NCBI GenBank assembly: GCA_934643825.1 | Contig: CAKUCW010000039.1 | Span: 1-23,659 of the forward strand | DNA from: an uncultured Clostridia bacterium | GTDB lineage: Bacteria > Bacillota > Clostridia > Christensenellales > Aristaeellaceae | Length of the DNA: 23,659 nucleotides | Reading direction: 5' to 3' | Part shown: piece by piece, positions 13,827-22,000 of the stretch | Layout: every line of letters begins with the position of its first letter | How positions within the stretch are numbered: position 1 is the first letter of the stretch | Notes under the pieces: model-generated | Database searches by the model: none | What the model was told of the DNA's origin: nothing | Seen by the model: only the letters and a program-made list of their open reading frames with translations | Translations under genes and position numbers: made by a program

Positions 13827-16469
13827 TTACCGCGGAATCTCTTCCATGATGAAGCACTCGATGATGTCGCCTTCCTTGATATCGGTATAATTCTCAAGGC
13901 AGACGCCGCACTCGTAGCCGTCCGCAACTTCCTTGACAGCATCCTTGAAGCGCTGGAGCGAAGAAAGCTTGCCTTCGTAAACGACCACATTGTCACGCAG
14001 CAGGCGAACCTGCGCATTGCGCTGGAGCTTGCCGTCGGTGACATAGGAGCCGGCGACCATGCCGACGCCCGTAATCTTGAACACGTTGCGAACTTCCGCG
14101 TGACCGATGATGTTCTCGCGGAATTCCGGCGTAAGCAGACCCTTCATCGCCTTTTCGACATCCTCAATCGCCTGATAGATGACACGGTAGTAGCGGATAT
14201 CGATGCCGTCACGGTTCGCCGCTTCGCGTGCCTTCGCATCCGGACGGACGTTGAAGCCAATGATGATCGCGCCGTCGATGCCCGCAAGCATGACGTCGTT
14301 CTCGGTAATCGCGCCTACGCCGCTGTGGATGGTGCGAACACGAACCTCGGCATTGGAGAGCTTTTCGAGCGACTGCTTGACAGCCTCGACAGAGCCCTGA
14401 ACGTCTGCCTTGATGATGATGTTGAGATCCTTGACCTCGCCCTGCTCGAGCTTGCTGTACAGCTCTTCCAGCGTAGAAGCCGAGCTGTTCTTGACCATCG
14501 ACGCACGAGCCTTCGCCGCACGCTCTTCAACGACCTGACGCGCCAGCTTCTCGTCGGCAACCGCCATGAATTCGTCGCCTGCCTCCGGCACGCCGCCGAA
14601 GCCGATGATCTCGACCGGGGTAGACGGCGGAGCATTCTTCACGCGCTCGCCGCGGCTGGAAAGCATCGCACGGATGCGTCCATAGGCGTTGCCCGCAACG
14701 ACCATGTCGCCCACATGCAGCGTACCGTTCTGAACCAGCGCCGTCGCAACCGCGCCGCGGGAATGATCCAGCTTCGCTTCGATGATGACGCCGCGAGCCT
14801 TGCGGTTCGGGTTCGCCTTCAGTTCAAGCATATCCGCCAGCAGCAGGACGTTCTCCAGCAGGTCATCAATGCCCGCGCCGGTTTTAGCGGAAACATTGAC
14901 CATGATGGTGTCGCCGCCCCACTCTTCCGGAACCAGCTCGTAACGGGTCAGCTCCTGCTTGACGGCATCCGGATCTGCACCCGGCTTGTCGATCTTATTG
15001 ATGGCAACGATAATCGGGCACTTCGCCGCTTTCGCATGGTTGATGGATTCAATCGTCTGCGGCATGACACCGTCATCCGCGGCAACGACCAGGATAGCGA
15101 TATCGGTCGCCTGCGTGCCGCGGGCACGCATCGCCGTAAACGCTTCGTGACCCGGAGTATCCAGGAATGTGATCTGCCGGTCATCCACCTGCGCGATGTA
15201 CGCGCCGATGTGCTGGGTAATGCCGCCTGCCTCGCCGGAGGCAACCTTTGCCTTGCGGATGTAGTCAAGCAGCGACGTCTTGCCGTGGTCAACGTGACCC
15301 ATGATGGTGACAACCGGCGGACGGGAAACGAGTTCTTCCTCGCTGTCCTCCACGTTCTCGGCAGAGAGCGCGTCCTCAGCGGTCTTATCAAGCTTCATTT
15401 CCAGCGTTACGCCGAATTCGGAAGCAACCAGAGAAGCCGTATCGAAGTCAAGCTCCTGGTTGATGGTCGCCATGATGCCCAGCAGCATCAGCTTCTTGAT
15501 GATTTCGCCTGCCGGCTTGCCGATGCGCTCGGTCAGGTCGCGGACAGTGATCGTCTCAGCGGTCATGTACGCGGTCTCGATCTTGATGGGCGCCATCATC
15601 TGCTGCGCAGACATCTGGCGACCCTTCTTGCGGCGGCCGCGGACGATATCGTCATCCATGCCGTAACCCGTATCGCGAGCAAGCTGCTTGCGATTCTTTA
15701 CCGGCTGATGCTCCGGATCATGCTGACGCTGACGCATCTTCTTGTTCGGATCGTAATTGGAAACGCGTTCCTTTTCGACCGTCGGCATCAATTCCGGACC
15801 CTTCGGGGCACGCTGCGGTCTGTTTCCGCCCATCGGACGCTGACCGCCCGCCGGACGCTGACCACCCTGTGCACCACCCTGCTGACCACGCGGGGCAAAA
15901 CCGCCCTGCTGACCATTGCCTCGCGGCGCAAAGCCACCCTGCTGCGCGTTGCCACGCGGCGCAAAGCCGCCCTGCTGCGCGTTGCCTCGCGGCTGGAAAT
16001 TGCCCTGACCGCCCATCGGACGCGGCGCATTCATCGGGCGCTGACCACCCTGCACGCCGCCCTGCTGACCACGCGGCACAATATTGCCCTGCTGCGCACG
16101 CGGTGCGGCACCATGCGGGCGCACCGTCTGCGCGGGCGCACTCTGCGGCGCGGGAGCAGGCTGCTTCGCTTCCGTTTCAACGGGCTTGCTCTCCTGAACA
16201 GGCTCCGCCTTCTTCTCTTCTTTCTTTTCTTCCGGAACGTCGTCGGGCATCGTCCATGCCTTGCTCTGAGAGCTAAGCGCCTTCTGCTGCTCTTCGCGGC
16301 GCTTCTCCTCGCGTTCAGCCTCCTGCTGTTGCGTAAATCCGCTTTCGATCTTGCGCAGCTCGGCAAGCGTCTTTTCCGCCGCGGTACGAACTCCCGTTAC
16401 GTCCACCAGCAGTTTAGCCGCCCGGCGGCTGAGTTCCTTTGTTGCGTCTTGAACCTTCATTTTGGACAT
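13827..16469 (-). CDS. infB: Translation initiation factor IF-2
   Basis: IF-2 is a GTPase that brings fMet-tRNA to the 30S subunit and promotes subunit joining. In the 880-residue product, residues 1-50 form a charged IF2_N-like start. Residues about 119-220 are a Gly/Gln/Arg/Pro-rich disordered linker with tandem repeats. A second IF2_N domain lies near 295-345. The G domain has GHVDHGKT (391-398), DTPGH (437-441), NKID (491-494) and SAK (527-529). Two beta-barrels and the IF2-specific C-terminal domain (GSVEAVKQSLEKLSN onward) follow. The ATG at 16469 begins MSKMKVQDATKEL, with a weak AGGG-type site upstream; extension to 16589 would run into ylxQ and is rejected. The product ends 20 bp before an intrinsic hairpin. 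Confidence 0.98.
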   Translation of the reverse strand: MSKMKVQDATKELSRRAAKLLVDVTGVRTAAEKTLAELRKIESGFTQQQEAEREEKRREEQQKALSSQSKAWTMPDDVPEEKKEEKKAEPVQESKPVETEAKQPAPAPQSAPAQTVRPHGAAPRAQQGNIVPRGQQGGVQGGQRPMNAPRPMGGQGNFQPRGNAQQGGFAPRGNAQQGGFAPRGNGQQGGFAPRGQQGGAQGGQRPAGGQRPMGGNRPQRAPKGPELMPTVEKERVSNYDPNKKMRQRQHDPEHQPVKNRKQLARDTGYGMDDDIVRGRRKKGRQMSAQQMMAPIKIETAYMTAETITVRDLTERIGKPAGEIIKKLMLLGIMATINQELDFDTASLVASEFGVTLEMKLDKTAEDALSAENVEDSEEELVSRPPVVTIMGHVDHGKTSLLDYIRKAKVASGEAGGITQHIGAYIAQVDDRQITFLDTPGHEAFTAMRARGTQATDIAILVVAADDGVMPQTIESINHAKAAKCPIIVAINKIDKPGADPDAVKQELTRYELVPEEWGGDTIMVNVSAKTGAGIDDLLENVLLLADMLELKANPNRKARGVIIEAKLDHSRGAVATALVQNGTLHVGDMVVAGNAYGRIRAMLSSRGERVKNAPPSTPVEIIGFGGVPEAGDEFMAVADEKLARQVVEERAAKARASMVKNSSASTLEELYSKLEQGEVKDLNIIIKADVQGSVEAVKQSLEKLSNAEVRVRTIHSGVGAITENDVMLAGIDGAIIIGFNVRPDAKAREAANRDGIDIRYYRVIYQAIEDVEKAMKGLLTPEFRENIIGHAEVRNVFKITGVGMVAGSYVTDGKLQRNAQVRLLRDNVVVYEGKLSSLQRFKDAVKEVADGYECGVCLENYTDIKEGDIIECFIMEEIPR
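15891..15989 (-). repeat. Three 33-bp tandem repeats inside infB
   Basis: Three consecutive 33-bp units encode RGNAQQGGFAP, RGNAQQGGFAP and RGNGQQGGFAP (IF-2 residues 161-193), with partial units on both sides. The unit is in frame, so copy-number change would not break the gene. The surrounding region (about 15810-16115) is low-complexity and rich in Arg, Gly, Gln and Pro. Confidence 0.9.
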
Positions 16470-16506
16470 TCTGCCCTTGCACCCCCGCAATTCTGCGTCA
16501 CTGTCG

Positions 16507-16848
16507 TTATCTTCCCTGATCGGCGTTTTCGCCGTCAACCTCTTCCCGTGCCATAAGCAGCAGCTTCTCGCCCAGCGTTCCCCGGACAATGGCAGCGCTC
16601 ATGCGTCCGGGCTTGCCAATGGCGTATCCCAGACGATCCTGCTCTGTTTCAAAAAGCGGAACCTTATAAAACGTGCAGGAATCACGAAACTTCTTCTTCG
16701 TATTATCGGATGCACCCGCATCCAGCAGCACCGTCAACGCCGCTCCGGAGGAGATCGCCTTGGACACGCCGCCCTCGCCGAGGCTCAATGCCCCCGCTCG
16801 CATGGCAATGCCCAACATGGCGTAAAACGCATCCCGCTTAATCGGCAT
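16507..16848 (-). CDS. ylxQ: L7Ae/L30e-family RNA-binding protein (YlxQ)
   Basis: This 113-residue, L7Ae-fold protein is of the kind encoded between nusA and infB in most Firmicutes; it is likely an RNA-binding (kink-turn) protein. Visible family features are the start KRDAFYAMLGIAMRAGALSLGEGG, the central VLLDAGASDNTKKKF and the LGYAIGKPGRMSAAIV segment. The ATG at 16848 overlaps the end of ylxR by 11 bp and has GGAGG 6 nt upstream, so it is translationally coupled. Its cellular partner RNA is not known from this sequence. Confidence 0.93.
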   Translation of the reverse strand: MPIKRDAFYAMLGIAMRAGALSLGEGGVSKAISSGAALTVLLDAGASDNTKKKFRDSCTFYKVPLFETEQDRLGYAIGKPGRMSAAIVRGTLGEKLLLMAREEVDGENADQGR

Positions 16849-17104
16849 CGATTTCCTCCATCAACTGATTGTATACCGCCTCGTCGATCTTCGCTTCCAG
16901 CGCTCGCTCAAGCTGGCGCTGGCGCACCGCCTTGGTCAGGCAGTCCTTCGACTTGCAGATATATGCGCCGCGTCCCGGAGCCTTGCCTACGCGGTCGAAG
17001 CTGATTTCCCCCTGTGCGTTGCGAACAATGCGCAGCAGTTCCTTCTTTTCCTTCATCTCGCGGCATCCAACGCACATGCGCATGGGAATCTTGCGTGTTT
17101 TCAT
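16838..17104 (-). CDS. ylxR: YlxR family RNA-binding protein (RnpM-like)
   Basis: This 88-residue basic protein has the YlxR signatures PMRMCVGCREMKEKKELLRIV, GKAPGRGAYICKSKDC and a Lys/Arg-rich helix. The GRGAYIC loop forms the presumed RNA-binding surface. The family has been linked to RNase P modulation in B. subtilis, where the protein is called RnpM; that role here is by homology. It starts 15 bp after the nusA stop, with GGGGTG upstream of the ATG at 17104, and overlaps ylxQ. Confidence 0.94.
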   Translation of the reverse strand: MKTRKIPMRMCVGCREMKEKKELLRIVRNAQGEISFDRVGKAPGRGAYICKSKDCLTKAVRQRQLERALEAKIDEAVYNQLMEEIDAD

Positions 17105-17119
17105 CAGCGCACCCCGCTT

Positions 17120-18286
17120 TTACTCTTCCGCGGTTTCGCTCGGCTGCTCTTCTTCGGCGGCGAGCCGCTCGTCGATCTGGCTCTGACTCTTGATGTCAAT
17201 CTTCCATCCCGTCAGGCGGGCGGCAAGGCGGGCGTTCTGACCCTCTTTGCCGATGGCGAGCGACAGCTGGTTATCTGGCACCACCACGCGGCAGGCCTTT
17301 TCCTGCTCGTTGACGAATACGTTGACCGCATGCGCCGGGTTCAGGGCGTTCGCCACAAACTCAGCCGGGTCAGCGGACCACTTGATGATATCGATCTTTT
17401 CGCCGCGCAGTTCCGCGACGACGCGATCTACGCGCTGACCACGCGGGCCGACGCAGGAACCAACCGGATCGATCATCGGATCGGTGGAATGCACCGCCAT
17501 CTTCGTGCGGCTGCCCGCCTCACGGGAGATGGACTTAATCTGCACGATACCGCTCTGAATCTCCGGCACCTCCAGCTCAAACAGGCGCTTGACCAGACCC
17601 GGATGGATACGGGAAACGCTGACCTGCGGACCGTGCTTTGCGCCCGGACGAGCCAGACGGCGGTCGGCAACGACCTCCAGCACATAGACCTTGAAACGCT
17701 CGCCCGGCGTGTAGACATCCGTCGCCATCTGCTGTGCCGGCTCCAGAACGCCCTCCGTCTTGCCCAGCTCGACGTAAACGTCCTTCGTCTCCGGATCGAT
17801 GCTGTGGACAATCGCGGTCAGGATTTCGTTTTCCTTCTCAATGAAGTCATCGTAGACCTTGCCGCGCTCGGCTTCGCGAATCTTCTGCACGATCACCTGC
17901 TTCGCGGTCTGTGCCGCAACGCGGCGGAAGTTATCCGGCGTTACCTCGACTTCGACGATATCATCCTGCTGATAGCTCGGCTGAATCTTCTGCGCATCTT
18001 CGATGGAGATTTCGGAAGCTTCATCCGTCACCCAGCGCTCAACCGTCTTACGCGCAAACAGGCGCACGGCACCCGTTTCGCGATTCAGCTCCACGCGGAC
18101 ATTCGCGTTGGAAGGCGGCATGCCGTATTCCTTGCTGAAATTATTCTTATATGCGCTCTTGAGCGCCTCTTCGATCGCCGAAAAAAGCACTTCCTTGCTG
18201 ATATTCTTCTCTTTCGCCAAAGCGGCGACCGCGGCGACCATATTTTCCTTTTCAGGCTGCTCGTTCTTTTTAGATCTGCTGTTCAT
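17120..18286 (-). CDS. nusA: Transcription termination/antitermination factor NusA
   Basis: NusA binds RNA polymerase and nascent RNA and modulates pausing, termination and antitermination. The 388-residue product has the N-terminal polymerase-binding domain (ALAKEKNISKEVLFSAIEEA), an S1 domain (about residues 130-200), and two KH domains. These contain DPVGSCVGPRGQRVDRVVAE and LSLAIGKEGQNARLAARLTG. It ends in a short acidic tail and lacks the extra C-terminal acidic repeats of E. coli NusA, as is usual in Firmicutes. The ATG at 18286 has AGGAG about 9 nt upstream and overlaps the end of rimP by 17 bp; the in-frame extension to 18367 is rejected. A downstream ATG at 18241 is a weaker alternative. 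Confidence 0.97.
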   Translation of the reverse strand: MNSRSKKNEQPEKENMVAAVAALAKEKNISKEVLFSAIEEALKSAYKNNFSKEYGMPPSNANVRVELNRETGAVRLFARKTVERWVTDEASEISIEDAQKIQPSYQQDDIVEVEVTPDNFRRVAAQTAKQVIVQKIREAERGKVYDDFIEKENEILTAIVHSIDPETKDVYVELGKTEGVLEPAQQMATDVYTPGERFKVYVLEVVADRRLARPGAKHGPQVSVSRIHPGLVKRLFELEVPEIQSGIVQIKSISREAGSRTKMAVHSTDPMIDPVGSCVGPRGQRVDRVVAELRGEKIDIIKWSADPAEFVANALNPAHAVNVFVNEQEKACRVVVPDNQLSLAIGKEGQNARLAARLTGWKIDIKSQSQIDERLAAEEEQPSETAEE

Positions 18287-18809
18287 CCGACGCTTCTCCT
18301 TCCTCGCTCTGTTCCTCAGCGGCTGATTCATCCTCGTCGTCAAGGGCAATATCCTCTTCCGTGACAACGATCACGGGTTTGCACAGCGAAACCTCTTTCT
18401 GCTTGAAGCGCATCTCATTTTCGCCGACGCGAATGACGATCTCGCCGTCCTCAAGCCCGACCAGTTCGCCTTCAAACTGCTTGCGGCGCTCAATCGGGCG
18501 GAAGAGGTGAACCTCCACCAGCTCGCCCGCATGCTTGTCAAAGTCCTTCTGCTTTTTCAGCGGACGATCAAGACCCGGCGAACATACCTCAAGGAAATCA
18601 TAATCAACGCGCTCAACCAGCGGAGCTACGGCGCGGTGATAGGTTTCACAGTCGCTCAAGGTAATACCGTCGGGTTTGTCAATATAAATCCGCAGATACC
18701 GGCTGGCTCCCTCGCGCACGAGTTCCACATCCACCAGCTCAAAGCCCTGCTGCTCTGCTAATTTCTGACAGGCAGGCTCGATCACACGGGTCAAATCGCT
18801 TTGTGCCAT
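18270..18809 (-). CDS. rimP: Ribosome maturation factor RimP
   Basis: RimP assists 30S maturation. The 179-residue product has the N-terminal alpha/beta domain (FELVDVELVREGASRYLRIYID, GITLSDCETYHRAVAP) with the hallmark LEVCSPGLDRPLKKQKDF, and a C-terminal SH3-like domain (EGELVGLEDGEIVIRVGEN). Residues about 152-179 form a strongly acidic tail (Asp/Glu/Ser-rich) that is longer than in the typical 150-155-residue family member. Because nusA starts within this tail-coding segment, the tail could have arisen by extension over the nusA start; that is inference. The ATG at 18809 has GGGAG 7 nt upstream. It is first in the nusA-infB operon. Confidence 0.96.
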   Translation of the reverse strand: MAQSDLTRVIEPACQKLAEQQGFELVDVELVREGASRYLRIYIDKPDGITLSDCETYHRAVAPLVERVDYDFLEVCSPGLDRPLKKQKDFDKHAGELVEVHLFRPIERRKQFEGELVGLEDGEIVIRVGENEMRFKQKEVSLCKPVIVVTEEDIALDDEDESAAEEQSEEGEASDEQQI

Positions 18810-18855
18810 TCACACACTCCCAAAGTCTTTCATCAATTTGCGGCGGTATCAGATA

Positions 18856-18915
18856 GAAAGAGTGGGCGTTTATTCCCACTCTTTCCCTCCAACCGCAGGG
18901 TACAATTCACCCTGC
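18856..18915 (-). promoter_or_regulatory. Structured leader of the rimP-nusA-infB operon
   Basis: Between the promoter and rimP are two hairpins on the minus strand. The first is GCAGGGT/ACCCTGC (18895-18915). The second is an 11-bp perfect stem GAAAGAGTGGG/CCCACTCTTTC with an 8-base loop (18856-18885). The second is followed by TATCTGATACC, not a U-run, so it is not a standard terminator. It may be a protein-binding or mRNA-stability element controlling the operon. Confidence 0.65.
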
Positions 18916-18934
18916 TGCGCCATCATATGTGGTT

Positions 18935-18963
18935 ATTATATCACCGCTTTTTCAAAAAAACAA
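18935..18963 (-). promoter_or_regulatory. Predicted promoter of the rimP operon
   Basis: A perfect -10 TATAAT (18935-18940) and a -35 TTGTTT (18958-18963) on the minus strand are 17 bp apart, in an AT-rich spacer after polC. A 12-bp palindrome AAATCATGATTT lies further upstream at 18998-19009. No clear polC terminator is seen in 18964-19051. Confidence 0.7.
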
Positions 18964-19051
18964 CCCTCTATACACGCTTTGACAGCTATTCTTGCGAAAA
19001 TCATGATTTATATCGCCTATTTTCATCCCATATACGCCCTTTTAAGCCTTC

Positions 19052-22000
19052 TCAGAAAGAAAACAGGGTCGTCTGGTTGCTGTCCGGCAGGTTGCCAAGG
19101 CACCCGCCTTCGCGTAAAAGATCGATCAGCGACGCGGATATCTTCGTGCGGTTTCTCAAATCCTCGATGGAAATGAACGGCGACTGCTCACGTGCATCCA
19201 CGATGCTCTGTGCGGCGGCTTCGCCCAAGCCGGGCAGCGCATTAAACGGCATGCGAATCAGCTTGTCATTGACGACCTGGAATTTCGTCGCGTCAGATTG
19301 ATAAAGGTCTACCGGCGCAAGCCTGATGCCTCGGCAAAGCATCTCGATGACCAACTCCATGATAATCATCAGGTCTTTGTCCTTCTGCGTCAAATCCTTG
19401 CTGTTTTCCTCCATCTCTTTGTAACGCGTCCGTATGGATTCCAGCGAACCGCCCAGTATGCTCGCGTCAAAGCAGTCCGCACGAACCGTATAATACGCGC
19501 AGTAATACGCCGCCGGGCGATGCACTTTATACCATGCAATGCGCAGCGCCATCGTAACGTAAGCGACCGCGTGTCCCTTCGGGAACATGTACTTGATCTT
19601 CTTACAGGAATCAATGAACCATGCCGGAACGTTATGCTCAATCATCGCCTGTTCCATTTCCGGTTTGAGTCCTTTGCCTTTTCGGACGGATTCCATCGTG
19701 TCAAACGACATCTTCGGCGCAACGCCGTAATCGATGAGCGCGTTCATGATATCGTCGCGGCAGCAGATACAGGATGCCAGCGGCGCAATGCCCGCCTTGA
19801 TGATTTCCTGCGCATTGCCGATCCACACGTCCGTGCCATGGGACAGACCGGAAATACGAATCAATTCCTCCATCGTCGTCGGATGCGTTTCCTCCAGCAT
19901 CTGTCGGACGAACCGCGTGCCGAATTCCGGCACGCCGTATGTGCCTGTCTTGGAACCGATTTGCTCCGGTGTGACGCCCAGCGCCTCCGTGCCGGAAAAG
20001 AGCGAAATGACATCCGGATCGGTCAGCGGAATTGTCCGTGCGTCAATGCCCGTCAAGTCCATGAGCATGCGAATCATCGTCGGGTCATCGTGTCCCAGAA
20101 CGTCCAGCTTGACCAGTACGTCGTGCATCGAGCCGAAATCATAGTGCGTCGTAATAACTGGACTGGTCATGTCATTCGCCGGATGCTGTATGGCAACGAA
20201 TTGCTGAATCTCGTATTCCTTCGGCAAAACGACCATGCCCGCCGGGTGCTGACCCGTCGTGCGCTTAACGCCGACACAGCCCAGCGCAAGCCGGTTCATC
20301 TCCGCTTCGGAAAGCGTCAGTCCGCGCTCCTCGCAGTATTTCTTAACGTATCCGTAAGCGGTTTTATCCGCCAGCGTGCCGATGGTTCCCGCTCGATAGC
20401 AGTAACCCTTGCCAAACAGCTCTTCAATGTAGGCGTGCGCACGCGGCTGATAGACGCCCGAGAAGTTCAGGTCGATATCCGGAACCTTGTCGCCCTTAAA
20501 GCCGAGGAAGACCTCAAACGGGATATCAAATCCGTCGCGGAAAAGCTCTTCGCCGCACTGCGGGCATTTCATCGGCGGCAAGTCAACGCCGACCTTGTAT
20601 TTGCTCTTGTCCACATCGAATGTGTACCATTTGCACTTCGGGCAGCGATAGTGCGGCGGCAGCGCATTGACCTCGGAAATGCCGACCAGATGCGCCACAT
20701 AGGAAGAACCGACGCTTCCTCGCGAGCCAACCAGATAGCCGTCCGCGTTGGATTTTTTAACCAGCTTTTCCGCGATGTTGTACAGCGTGCCGTAGCCATA
20801 GCCCAGAATGGAGGAAAGTTCCTTTTCCTTACGCGCCACGACGATTTCCGGCGGATTATCGCCGAACCATTCGCGGATCTGATCCTCACAGAGATTGCGG
20901 ATGTTGTCCGCTGCATCGGGCCAGAACGGCTGGAAGGTTTCCTTACCTTCCGGATGCTTGGGATACAGCCCGACCTCACCGATGCGTGCGGCAATTTTCG
21001 CAGGATTATCAATGACAACCTCTTCGGCTTTCGCCTTGCCCAGATAGCTGAATTCCTCCAGCATCTCCTGCGTGGTCTTAAAATACAGCGGCGCCTGATC
21101 ATCCGCATCCTTGAAGCCGTGTGCCGCCTGAATGATGGCGCGGAACTTTCCATCCTTCGGATCGAGGAAATGGACGTCGCCCGTCGCGCAGACCGGAATA
21201 CCCAGTTCTTCGCCCAGCCAGACAATTTTCCGGTTAAAATCGCGCAGCTGTTCTTCGTCCTCCGCCATGCCCTCTCTGAGCATAAAGGCATTGTTTCCGA
21301 TCGGCTGAATCTCCAGATAGTCGTAGAACCGCGCAATGCGTTTAAGCTCCGTATCATTTTTTCCATCGACCACGGCGCGGAACAGTTCGCCCGCCTCGCA
21401 TGCCGAGCCGACAATGATGCCCTTGCGGTATTTCTGCAAAATCTCCCGCGGCGTATGCGGTCTGCGGCTGAAATAATTGAGATGGCCTTCCGAAACGATT
21501 TTGTTCAGATTCGTGATGCCGTCCTGCTCTGCCGCCAGCAGAATGATGTGATAAGCGTCGCCGATTGCGCCTCCGGTCAATGCAGCGTTGATTTCGTTGA
21601 GTCGGGTCACGCCCTTTTCCCTCGCCGTATCAAGCATGCGATTGAGCATATGCGCCGTTGCCCGCGCATCGTGTACGGCTCTGTGCGCATTTTTCAGGCT
21701 GATGCCAAGCGATTTGCAAACCGCGCCCAATCTGTGGCTCTTCAGGCTCGGATACATCCTTCGAGAGAATTCCAGCGTATCAATAACCGGCATGTGGATT
21801 TCGATGCCCAGCCGACGGCATTCTTCCGTCAGGAAAGAATAGTCAAACTTCGCATTATGCGCCGCGAACGCCGCCCCGCCGATGAATTCCAGCAGTTTCG
21901 GAATCTCGACCTCTGCAGGATTTGCGTCCGCAACCATGGCGTCCGTGATATGCGTCAGCTCAGAAATCTCCTGCGGAATCGGCTCCATCGGGTTGACGAA

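Noticed and set aside
15880..16090. CRISPR-like array in infB
   Set aside because: Repeats are contiguous in-frame 33-bp units without unique spacers and encode the IF-2 linker.
13380..16556. Very long open frame on the plus strand opposite rbfA and infB
   Set aside because: It is a shadow of the conserved minus-strand genes caused by biased codon use; its translation is Arg/Leu/His-rich with no recognisable domain, whereas the minus strand encodes complete IF-2.
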